From an uncultured Bacteroides sp. (GTDB lineage Bacteria; Bacteroidota; Bacteroidia; Bacteroidales; Bacteroidaceae), in NCBI RefSeq assembly GCF_910586915.1, contig NZ_CAJULN010000049.1, positions 1 through 18,621 of the forward strand: a DNA stretch of 18,621 nt. The letters run 5' to 3'. The notes beneath the pieces are model-generated. The model had not been told where the DNA came from and made no database searches. It saw only the letters and a program-made list of their open reading frames with translations. Below are positions 1-5,237 of this stretch, in pieces. The translations under genes and the position numbers were made by a program. Position 1 is the first letter of the stretch, and every line of letters starts with the position of its first letter.

Positions 1-223
1 CGGTTGACTGATACAACTCGGCTGCCAAGTCGATGATGTTGCCGCCTTTGCCAATGCCGAAATCATACCAGCAGTTTAGCGTTGTCTCGACCTTAAACGA
101 GGGCGTCTGTTCCTGTCGTAACGGTGACTTATACCAGAGCCTCGTTCCTTTTCTCGTCGCCGGTTCGTGTCCGAGACGGGACAAGAAGGCGGCTAAAGGG
201 ATTGATTTAATCTCTTTGAGCAT
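1..223 (-). CDS. DNA primase, CHC2/DnaG-like N-terminus (partial, cut by window edge)
   Basis: Reading the minus strand from an ATG at 221-223 gives 74 open codons running off the left edge. The peptide starts MLKEIKSIPLAAFLSRLG and continues with blocks WYKSPLRQEQTPSF and WYDFGIGKGGNIIDLA. This is the pattern of the CHC2-like N-terminal domain of DnaG-type primases on Bacteroides mobile elements: a W/Y-x-S-P-x-R-x-E-x-T-P-S-F block followed by W-x-D-F-G-x-G-x-G-G-x-x-I-D. The canonical zinc-binding Cys/His residues are not obvious in the visible part, as is common in mobile-element versions. The Toprim catalytic domain would lie off-window. It is separated from the upstream ATPase gene by 73 bases containing a hairpin. 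The likely role is priming element DNA replication together with the ATPase. The family call is fairly secure; completeness cannot be judged. Confidence 0.8.
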   Translation of the reverse strand, partial: MLKEIKSIPLAAFLSRLGHEPATRKGTRLWYKSPLRQEQTPSFKVETTLNCWYDFGIGKGGNIIDLAAELYQST

Positions 224-244
224 ATCGAAAATATGTGTTGGGGA

Positions 245-296
245 TTTGGTTCGGGTTCAGCTCACATATATACACCCCGTACTGAACCGAACTAAA
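245..296 (-). repeat. Imperfect inverted repeat between ATPase and primase genes
   Basis: Arm 245-260 pairs with arm 282-296, with one extra base in the left arm and one G-T wobble; the loop is about 21 bases. The stem is roughly 15 bp and fills most of the 73-base gap between the ATPase stop and the primase start. There is no U-tract on either side, so a standard intrinsic terminator is unlikely. It could limit or couple translation of the primase, or act as a protein-binding palindrome. Confidence 0.45.
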
Positions 297-1331
297 TCAG
301 TAATAAAAATCGGGGTTGTATGAGTATGTGCCGTTTTCCCGGATTACCATCCGTTTGTTCATGAGAAATGATTTCAGTTTCGTCACTTTGCCGTCGCCAT
401 ATGGAAACCCGCAGGCGGCATAGGCTCTCTTGATGCTGTCCTCGCAGTTCTGACAACCTTTTATCGCGCCATTGGCAAATGCCATTTCAAGAGCCTGACG
501 GTGCTGTTCGGGAGTAAGCTCCGAGTATGAGAAGGTCTGAACCTTTGATTTCCCGGCAAAGGTGTAATCGGCGGCTATCTCCGGAAGCCCGGATTCATTG
601 ACGATGAAAGCAAAGGGCGGAAAATCCATTGAGCGGATACATGATGCCGACACCTCGGTAACTTCACTGTCAGTCGTACTTTTGCATACTTGCAGAACGG
701 TCTCCGCCTTGTTGTTGAGTTCGGTGCCGACATGACCGCGCACGTTATCATCGCTCTTGTTGAGGTGCAGGACGGTGTGGATGTGTATCTGATACTTGTC
801 AGTCCACTCCATCAGTTTGCCGATAAGCCTTGACGATTCAATGGCGTTGTTGATGTCGAACATCAGGTCGCGTACTCCGTCAATTATGACCAGACCGACA
901 TTTGGTGTGTTTGCGATAGCATTGTCTATAAGTTCAAGGCGAAGGTCTGGCGTAAGGGCGCGGAGCTGGGCGAATATCAGATTTTCAGGATGCCTATCAA
1001 CCGGGAGACCGGCGAGGCGCAACGCACGTTTCATCACCCGCTGGCAGTGGTGCGGACTTTGCTCAGTGTCGAAATAGAGGATTGTGCGTTTGTCGTCGGG
1101 AAACTCGGCGATGTAACGCAACACCTCCCCGTTGGTGAGCGCAGCCGCAAGAATGGCACTCACGTTGAATGTCTTTTTGCTTTTCGCCTTTCCGGTCGAT
1201 GCCGAGAAGTTGCCGAGTGTGCCGATTGCCGAACCGTTGCAAAAGAGAACTTCCGGGCTTCTGACAATCTCGTCCGTAACTCTGAGCTGATATGACTGCC
1301 AGAGCCGATTCAATTCCTGCGCGTCCATCAT
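297..1331 (-). CDS. RepA-like AAA/RecA-fold ATPase of mobile element (probable replicative helicase)
   Basis: This 344-residue protein has a RecA/RepA-type ATPase core. The P-loop region is G47-KAKSKK-T54, followed by a helix. A Walker B strand GLVIID (146-151) ends in acidic D151. A strand ending HLNK (189-192) is followed by RGHVGTELNNKAE (198-210), matching the distal motifs of hexameric RepA/DnaB-like ATPases. The P-loop departs from GxxxxGK[ST]: the second glycine is lysine, as I recall from related Bacteroides element proteins. The C-terminal 60 residues look like a winged-helix tail. The start is ATG 1329-1331, with a second ATG immediately after. Its first bases overlap the stop of the upstream HTH gene (shared ATGA, 1328-1331), which indicates translational coupling. 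Likely role: DNA unwinding or loading during element replication or mobilization, upstream of the primase. ATPase assignment is confident; the exact helicase role is inferred. Confidence 0.8.
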   Translation of the reverse strand: MMDAQELNRLWQSYQLRVTDEIVRSPEVLFCNGSAIGTLGNFSASTGKAKSKKTFNVSAILAAALTNGEVLRYIAEFPDDKRTILYFDTEQSPHHCQRVMKRALRLAGLPVDRHPENLIFAQLRALTPDLRLELIDNAIANTPNVGLVIIDGVRDLMFDINNAIESSRLIGKLMEWTDKYQIHIHTVLHLNKSDDNVRGHVGTELNNKAETVLQVCKSTTDSEVTEVSASCIRSMDFPPFAFIVNESGLPEIAADYTFAGKSKVQTFSYSELTPEQHRQALEMAFANGAIKGCQNCEDSIKRAYAACGFPYGDGKVTKLKSFLMNKRMVIRENGTYSYNPDFYY

Positions 1332-1645
1332 TGTCTTGCCTTTTCAAGTATCAGACGCTCCACATCGCTTTGGCGGTAGCACACCTTCTTCCCGACTTTT
1401 ACCGGGATGAGGATATTGTTGCGGTTCCAGTTCCAGAGGGTGGTGTGGCACACGCCGAATTTCTCCATCACCTCCTTCTTGGTGAGCAGAACCTCCTGTG
1501 CCGCGCTGACCATCGCGGGAAGAAGCTCGGCTTTGGTAGCCTCGATTGTCTGTCGTACCAGCTCGACGAGATCCTCAAGTCTGACATTGAGCGTAACGCC
1601 GGTCACACCACTGTTGATTAACTCTAAAAGATTTGTCATAGGCAA
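1328..1645 (-). CDS. Excisionase-like helix-turn-helix protein (HTH_17 type)
   Basis: This is a 105-residue protein. Residues about 52-100 form a winged HTH of the excisionase/MerR-like kind: LLTKKEVMEKFGV, then CHTTLWNWNRNNILIPVKVG, then a wing-like turn and Y-R-Q-S-D-V-E-R-L. The N-terminal half is a probable amphipathic helix that could mediate dimerization. Proteins of this type bend DNA during excision of integrative elements or act as small regulators. It is the first gene of a coupled unit: its TGA overlaps the ATPase ATG by four bases. A well-formed promoter lies at 1734-1764 and a repeat cluster at 1795-1836 just upstream of that, a plausible target for this protein. Confidence is high for the DNA-binding fold and moderate for the excisionase role. 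Confidence 0.82.
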   Translation of the reverse strand: MPMTNLLELINSGVTGVTLNVRLEDLVELVRQTIEATKAELLPAMVSAAQEVLLTKKEVMEKFGVCHTTLWNWNRNNILIPVKVGKKVCYRQSDVERLILEKARQ

Positions 1646-1733
1646 ATACTATGTCGCCGGATTGTTATAGAGGCTAAGCGATTTTGGCGACGTTAGAAAC
1701 CGATTAGCCACCGTTCCGTCTGAAACGGCGATG

Positions 1734-1764
1734 CAAATATAATAGGCAAATGCCCGCTTTGCAA
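1734..1764 (-). promoter_or_regulatory. Bacteroidetes-type promoter for the HTH-ATPase-primase genes
   Basis: On the minus strand there is TTGC (1764-1761), 19 bases, then TATATTTG (1741-1734), an exact match to the TAnnTTTG -7 box of Bacteroidetes. Transcription would start near 1727, giving a leader of about 80 bases before the HTH gene. Confidence 0.6.
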
Positions 1765-1794
1765 TAGCTATAACGCTGTGTTTTAGATAATTAT

Positions 1795-1836
1795 ATTCGT
1801 TTAATTTCGTTGACGCAATTAAACGAATTAAACGAA
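1795..1836. repeat. Iteron-like cluster: inverted plus tandem 9-bp repeats
   Basis: The 12-mer ATTCGTTTAATT (1795-1806) is mirrored perfectly at 1817-1828 with a 10-base spacer. The right arm overlaps two tandem copies of AATTAAACG (1817-1825 and 1826-1834), followed by AA. The unit CGTTTAATT/AATTAAACG is therefore present three times, once inverted. The cluster starts about 30 bases upstream of the -33 box of the HTH promoter. It could be an operator, an excisionase or integrase arm site, or replication iterons; the sequence does not decide among these. Confidence 0.6.
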
Positions 1837-1867
1837 CTGAATAGAGAAAAATCAAAGTGGATACAAA

Positions 1868-1905
1868 CGAAAAAAGCCACCCGGCCGCAAGCGGTCAGAT
1901 GGCTT
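1868..1905 (-). terminator. Intrinsic terminator after the 325-residue gene
   Basis: Read on the minus strand, AAGCCATC pairs with GGTGGCTT and the stem continues inward to CCG/CGG around a CTTG loop, with one mismatch and wobbles. A run of six T follows (1875-1870). It starts about 20 bases past the stop codon at 1927-1929. It separates this gene from the HTH unit, so the two are probably transcribed independently. Confidence 0.75.
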
Positions 1906-1926
1906 CAGTATGATAAAATTTCGGCG

Positions 1927-2904
1927 TTATGCCGCCTCAAAATGATTTCTGATATTGTCGAGATTCTTTTTATCCTGTCCCATATCAATCATGCGCTTTC
2001 CTCCCATCATCGGAGTGGTGAGCTGCTGATGGGCTTTCTGCACTCCGCGCAGTCCGACAAACTTGTGTTCGGGATAATGTTCCGACAGGGCATCGTGGAA
2101 TGTAGAGATGTCGCAACTGCGTATGTGCGAATCTTCGTGAAGATAGATATACAGCATGGCGAGGTCATTGCCGCTCGACCGGAGTTTCAGGAACTCCGAT
2201 ATTTTGCCCTTGATGCGGTCAGTGTTGTCGGGAATGAGGTTGTCGAGGGTTTCACGGACTTTCTTCCGGCCCCTCTTCATCGGTTCTTTCTTTTCATCGG
2301 TCGTTTCAGCATCTGTGCTGTGCGCTGTGGCTGCTGATTCCTCTGCGTCAAACTCGGCGATTGCCGAATCTGTAACAGGCACGGCACTCCCCATAGACTT
2401 TTGAATCTTCCTGAACTCCCGCCAATCTTCCTTTGTGCGATGCCCGTTGGCTATACTCATCTTGATTGTAACAAATATCATAAAGCGGGCTTTGATACGG
2501 TCAACGAAGCTGGTCTCCTTGTCCTGTATCATTTCCTCATTATATGCTACCATCATTTCCCAACTGTTGCCGAAATACATCCATGCCAGCATTGCCGGAA
2601 CAATTGAATCAGGCTCCTGCGACTGGAATTCATTTACAAGAGTGGAGGCAATATCAGCATCTTTCAAGAATACCTCTATTGAATCCAAATCCTTCGGGTC
2701 TTTTTCCGACATCTTTGCCGTTACCATACCGGCAAATCCGGGAGCGGCAAACTGTGCGTATTGAAATATCCGTTGAAAACCTGAACGGTCGCGCTTGCTC
2801 ACCTCCTCGGCAAAAGCGCAGTATTCTTCGCGGTGAGTGTCAAGCCACACCTTGACCATTTCCTTAAATTTCTCGTGCTTGATAGTACGGGGTTGAATTT
2901 TCAT
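1927..2904 (-). CDS. Element-encoded protein of unknown function, 325 residues
   Basis: I do not recognise a named domain with certainty. The N-terminal portion (about 1-165) is predicted to be largely helical, soluble, and free of signal peptide or membrane spans. An acidic, Ala/Ser/Thr-rich linker follows (about 178-205), then a strongly basic patch KRGRKK just after it, resembling an AT-hook-like or nonspecific DNA contact. A second compact domain (about 215-325) contains AMLYIYLHED and a Q-K-A-H-Q-Q-L helix. The gene sits nearest the tRNA end of the element and has its own terminator, so it is a single-gene unit. Position and basic patch suggest an accessory protein in element maintenance or DNA processing, but this is conjecture. 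No clear promoter was found in the 2905-3110 gap. Confidence 0.7.
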   Translation of the reverse strand: MKIQPRTIKHEKFKEMVKVWLDTHREEYCAFAEEVSKRDRSGFQRIFQYAQFAAPGFAGMVTAKMSEKDPKDLDSIEVFLKDADIASTLVNEFQSQEPDSIVPAMLAWMYFGNSWEMMVAYNEEMIQDKETSFVDRIKARFMIFVTIKMSIANGHRTKEDWREFRKIQKSMGSAVPVTDSAIAEFDAEESAATAHSTDAETTDEKKEPMKRGRKKVRETLDNLIPDNTDRIKGKISEFLKLRSSGNDLAMLYIYLHEDSHIRSCDISTFHDALSEHYPEHKFVGLRGVQKAHQQLTTPMMGGKRMIDMGQDKKNLDNIRNHFEAA

Positions 2905-3114
2905 TAAATTTGTGATGTAAACGGTAGGCCTTCATTGACCCACGATTTACAAAACCAATAAGGCGGTTGAATGGTTCACGCATCCGACTTTATTAAAAAA
3001 TGTGAAAAGATTTATTTTTCGTTCAGTCAGTTGCGTCAACCTCGTTTCAGTACCGTTCAAACGTGTATGTCATAGGTAACTTTATAGGGAACTCGGCAAA
3101 ATTTGAGTGAAAGA
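2905..3114. other. Non-coding right margin of the element
   Basis: There is no credible gene in this 210-base stretch. It holds an 11-base palindrome GTTGCGTCAAC (3030-3040) flanked by GTTCAG- and GTTTCAG-like words. Ten bases of that palindrome, TTGCGTCAAC, are the exact reverse complement of GTTGACGCAA at 1809-1818, inside the repeat cluster upstream of the HTH gene. The element-chromosome junction should lie here or inside the tRNA 3' end. Confidence 0.4.
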
Positions 3115-3155
3115 AAAATCGCTAAGTAGTTGATATTTAACTACTTAGCGATTTT
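3115..3155 (-). terminator. Strong hairpin terminator of tRNA-Phe
   Basis: A perfect 17-bp stem (3115-3131 with 3139-3155) closes a 7-base loop. On the minus strand the stem ends in a T-run beginning at 3119, five bases long, then C. It begins 6 bases past the mature tRNA 3' end and so terminates the tRNA transcript. A T-run at 3152-3155 on the other strand would also allow action against plus-strand transcription. Confidence 0.85.
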
Positions 3156-3160
3156 ACAGG

Positions 3161-3233
3161 TGGTGCCACCAGGAATCGAACCGGGGACACAAGGATTTTC
3201 AGTCCTTTGCTCTACCAACTGAGCTATGGCACC
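3161..3233 (-). tRNA. tRNA-Phe (anticodon GAA)
   Basis: This is a 73-base cloverleaf on the minus strand. Acceptor stem GGTGCCA/TGGCACC with discriminator A; D-arm GCTC/GAGC; anticodon stem AAGGA/TCCTT with loop CTGAAAA (anticodon GAA); variable loop GTGTC; T-loop TTCGATT. CCA is not encoded: the next genomic bases are CCT. The T-stem CCCGG/CCTGG has a C-U mismatch at its middle pair (51-63), while the other arms pair fully. It lies between the chromosomal sppA-thiL operon and the mobile element, so it is a candidate integration site. Confidence 0.96.
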
Positions 3234-3264
3234 TTTTACTTGTATAGTTTCTCTTTTTCAATTG

Positions 3265-3294
3265 CAAAGGTAGTGAAACTTTTGGATTTTGCAA
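3265..3294 (-). promoter_or_regulatory. Promoter of tRNA-Phe
   Basis: On the minus strand there is TTGC (3294-3291), 18 bases, then TACCTTTG (3272-3265), matching the TAnnTTTG -7 element. The predicted start near 3258 leaves a leader of about 25 bases before the tRNA 5' end. Confidence 0.6.
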
Positions 3295-3305
3295 GCTATT
3301 TGTGA

Positions 3306-3349
3306 ATAAAAAACACTGATAAAAAGTTAGTTCCTTTATTATCAGTGTT
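3306..3349 (-). terminator. Intrinsic terminator of the sppA-lpxK-punA-thiL operon
   Basis: Arm 3312-3322 pairs perfectly with 3339-3349 (11 bp, 16-base loop). On the minus strand it is followed by a run of six T. It lies about 30 bases past the thiL stop and upstream of the tRNA promoter, so the tRNA is transcribed separately. Confidence 0.8.
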
Positions 3350-3376
3350 ATATGATTTGGGCTAAAACAGAATATT

Positions 3377-4411
3377 TTATTTATCTTCCTTTAAAGGATT
3401 CCATCCTTGCGCTTTCATTTCGAATTCTTGTCCGTCGCGGGTTATCAAAGCACAACCTAATTCTGGCTTGGTGATATGGCCGATAAGGCGGACACCTTCT
3501 ATTTGTGATACTTTCTCATGGTCGGCGATAGAAACGGTGAAAAGAAGTTCATAGTCTTCGCCACCGTTCATGGCACAAGTTGTAAGGTTCATATTGAATT
3601 CTTCTGCCATGACAGCGGTTTGATAGTCGATGGGGATATGTTCCTCGTACACACGGCAACCGGTGTTGCTTTGTTTGCAGATATGTATTAATTCCGAGGA
3701 TAGCCCATCGGAGATATCCATCATGGATGTCGGAAGGATGTCGGCGGCTGCAAGTTTTTCGATGATATCTTTGCGTGCTTCCGGTTTCAGTTGGCGTTCC
3801 AATAAGTATTCTTTGCCAGAAAAATCAGGTTGGATATCAGTTTCACCTTTTAATATAGTTTTTTCACGTTCGAGAAGTTGTAATCCCATATAGGCGGCTC
3901 CCAAGTCTCCGCTTACACAAATTAAGTCTGTGTCTTTAGCACCGTTACGGTAAACTACTCTATTTTTGTCGACTTCTCCAATACAAGTGATGCTGACGGT
4001 AAGTCCAGTGAGGGAAGAGGTTGTATCGCCACCTACGATATCTACATTGTATTGTTGGCAAGCCAAGCGGATACCTGCATATAGCTTGTCCATATCTTCC
4101 ACGCTGAAACGTTTGGATAGTCCGAGAGATACTGTTATTTGTTTGGGAGTGCCGTTCATGGCGTATATATCGGAGAAGTTGACGATAGCGGACTTGTATC
4201 CCAAGTGTTTTAAGGGAACATATGTCAGATCGAAATGTACACCTTCCATAAGTAAGTCTGTAGTCACCAATATCTGTTTCTCGGTGGGATAGGAGAGGAC
4301 AGCAGCATCATCACCTACTCCGTATTTACTGGATTCGTTTTCTAATTTGATTCCCTCGGTGAGACGATCAATCAGACCGAATTCACCGAGAGTAGCTATT
4401 TCTGTTCTCAT
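3377..4411 (-). CDS. thiL: Thiamine-monophosphate kinase
   Basis: This 344-residue enzyme phosphorylates thiamine monophosphate to thiamine diphosphate with ATP, the last step of thiamine cofactor synthesis, in the cytoplasm. Family marks of the AIR-synthase-like ATP-binding fold are present: GVGDDAAVL (31-39), the Mg/nucleotide-binding VGGDTTSS (126-133), and MDISDGLSSEL (231-241). The length is slightly above the typical 310-330 residues. It starts 16 bases after the punA stop and is the last gene of the four-gene operon, with a terminator just behind it. No other thiamine gene or TPP riboswitch is seen nearby, so expression appears tied to the operon rather than to thiamine level. The call is confident. 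Confidence 0.95.
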   Translation of the reverse strand: MRTEIATLGEFGLIDRLTEGIKLENESSKYGVGDDAAVLSYPTEKQILVTTDLLMEGVHFDLTYVPLKHLGYKSAIVNFSDIYAMNGTPKQITVSLGLSKRFSVEDMDKLYAGIRLACQQYNVDIVGGDTTSSLTGLTVSITCIGEVDKNRVVYRNGAKDTDLICVSGDLGAAYMGLQLLEREKTILKGETDIQPDFSGKEYLLERQLKPEARKDIIEKLAAADILPTSMMDISDGLSSELIHICKQSNTGCRVYEEHIPIDYQTAVMAEEFNMNLTTCAMNGGEDYELLFTVSIADHEKVSQIEGVRLIGHITKPELGCALITRDGQEFEMKAQGWNPLKEDK

Positions 4412-4427
4412 AAATCGGGTTTAATAT

Positions 4428-5237
4428 TTAGGCACGGTTGATAAGTTCGCGCATGATAGTTGTCATTTTGGGTTGGGCGGCGTCAGCTGCTTTCTGTACT
4501 TCTTCGTGTGTTACTTCCACGATTTTTCCTTCCACTCCTAAATCCGTGATAACGGAAATGCCAAAAACTTTAATTCCGCAATGGTTGGCAACAATCACTT
4601 CAGGAACGGTAGACATACCTACGGCGTCAGCACCTAAGATATGAAACAGTTTATATTCGGCAGGAGTTTCGAAGGTAGGTCCTTGAGTACCGATATAAAC
4701 TCCGTGTTGTACTTTGATTCCTTTTTCTTCGGCTATTTCGTCCGCTTTGCGAATTAGCTCTTTGCTGTATGCTTCACTCATATCCGGGAAACGGGGACCA
4801 TAAGGTATATTTTTCCCACGAAGCGGATGTTCGGGAAAGTAGTTGATGTGGTCGGTGATAATCATCAGGTCGCCGATTTCAAAATCTGCATTTGTGCCAC
4901 CACTGGCATTGGATACAAATAATGTCTTGATACCCAATTCGCGCATAACACGTATTGGGAAAGTTACCTCTTTCATCGAATAACCTTCGTAGTAGTGGAA
5001 ACGACCTTGCATAGCCATAATATCCTTATTGCCTAATTTGCCGAAAATCAGCTTGCCACTATGGCCTTCGACTGTAGAAACCGGAAAGTTCGGGATGTCC
5101 GAATAGTTTATTTCATACTTCTCGGTGATTTCGTTTGCTAAACTGCCAAGTCCGGTGCCGAGGATAATAGCAGTTTCGGGACTTGTGTGCATTTTCTCTT
5201 TAAGATAAGCTGCGGTTTCTTGTATTTTCTCTAACAT
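4428..5237 (-). CDS. punA: Purine nucleoside phosphorylase (trimeric PNP family)
   Basis: This 269-residue enzyme splits purine nucleosides with phosphate to base and (deoxy)ribose-1-phosphate for purine salvage. Visible PNP motifs: phosphate-binding LGTGLGS (26-32) and GRFHYYEGY (78-86), SNASGG (109-114), GTQGPTFETPAEY (183-195) with base-contacting E194, and ADAVGMSTVPEV (203-214). At the position of the human Asn243 that reads 6-oxopurines, this protein has Asp (D232 in VITDLG), which may alter base preference. The start overlaps the end of lpxK by 38 bases. A later Met at residue 16 would avoid the overlap but would remove a plausible first helix, so the longer form is preferred. It is the third gene of the operon. 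Family is confident; substrate range is not. Confidence 0.94.
   Translation of the reverse strand: MLEKIQETAAYLKEKMHTSPETAIILGTGLGSLANEITEKYEINYSDIPNFPVSTVEGHSGKLIFGKLGNKDIMAMQGRFHYYEGYSMKEVTFPIRVMRELGIKTLFVSNASGGTNADFEIGDLMIITDHINYFPEHPLRGKNIPYGPRFPDMSEAYSKELIRKADEIAEEKGIKVQHGVYIGTQGPTFETPAEYKLFHILGADAVGMSTVPEVIVANHCGIKVFGISVITDLGVEGKIVEVTHEEVQKAADAAQPKMTTIMRELINRA

Larger units (their letters stand above)
1..3110. mobile_element. Terminal part of an integrative/mobilizable element next to tRNA-Phe
   Basis: Four minus-strand genes (unknown 325-residue protein, excisionase-like HTH protein, RepA-like ATPase, CHC2-type primase) form the kind of replication and excision cassette found on Bacteroides integrative and mobilizable elements. 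None belongs to the chromosomal pathways further right. The block stops just left of a tRNA gene, a common integration position for such elements. The left boundary is outside the window, and no integrase, relaxase or confirmed attachment repeat is visible. The right boundary is only approximate: it should lie between the 325-residue gene and the tRNA (2905-3161). That this is a mobile element is inferred from gene content and position. Confidence 0.65.

Noticed and set aside
33..323. Plus-strand 96-codon reading frame
   Set aside because: It lies antisense to the primase N-terminus, which shows recognisable family motifs, and it crosses the hairpin gap; the product resembles nothing known.
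1649..1855. Minus-strand 68-codon reading frame
   Set aside because: It covers the promoter and the repeat cluster upstream of the HTH gene and shows no domain character.
1810..2337. Plus-strand 175-codon reading frame opposite the 325-residue gene
   Set aside because: It is a frame shadow: the minus-strand gene has consistent composition and a terminator at its end.
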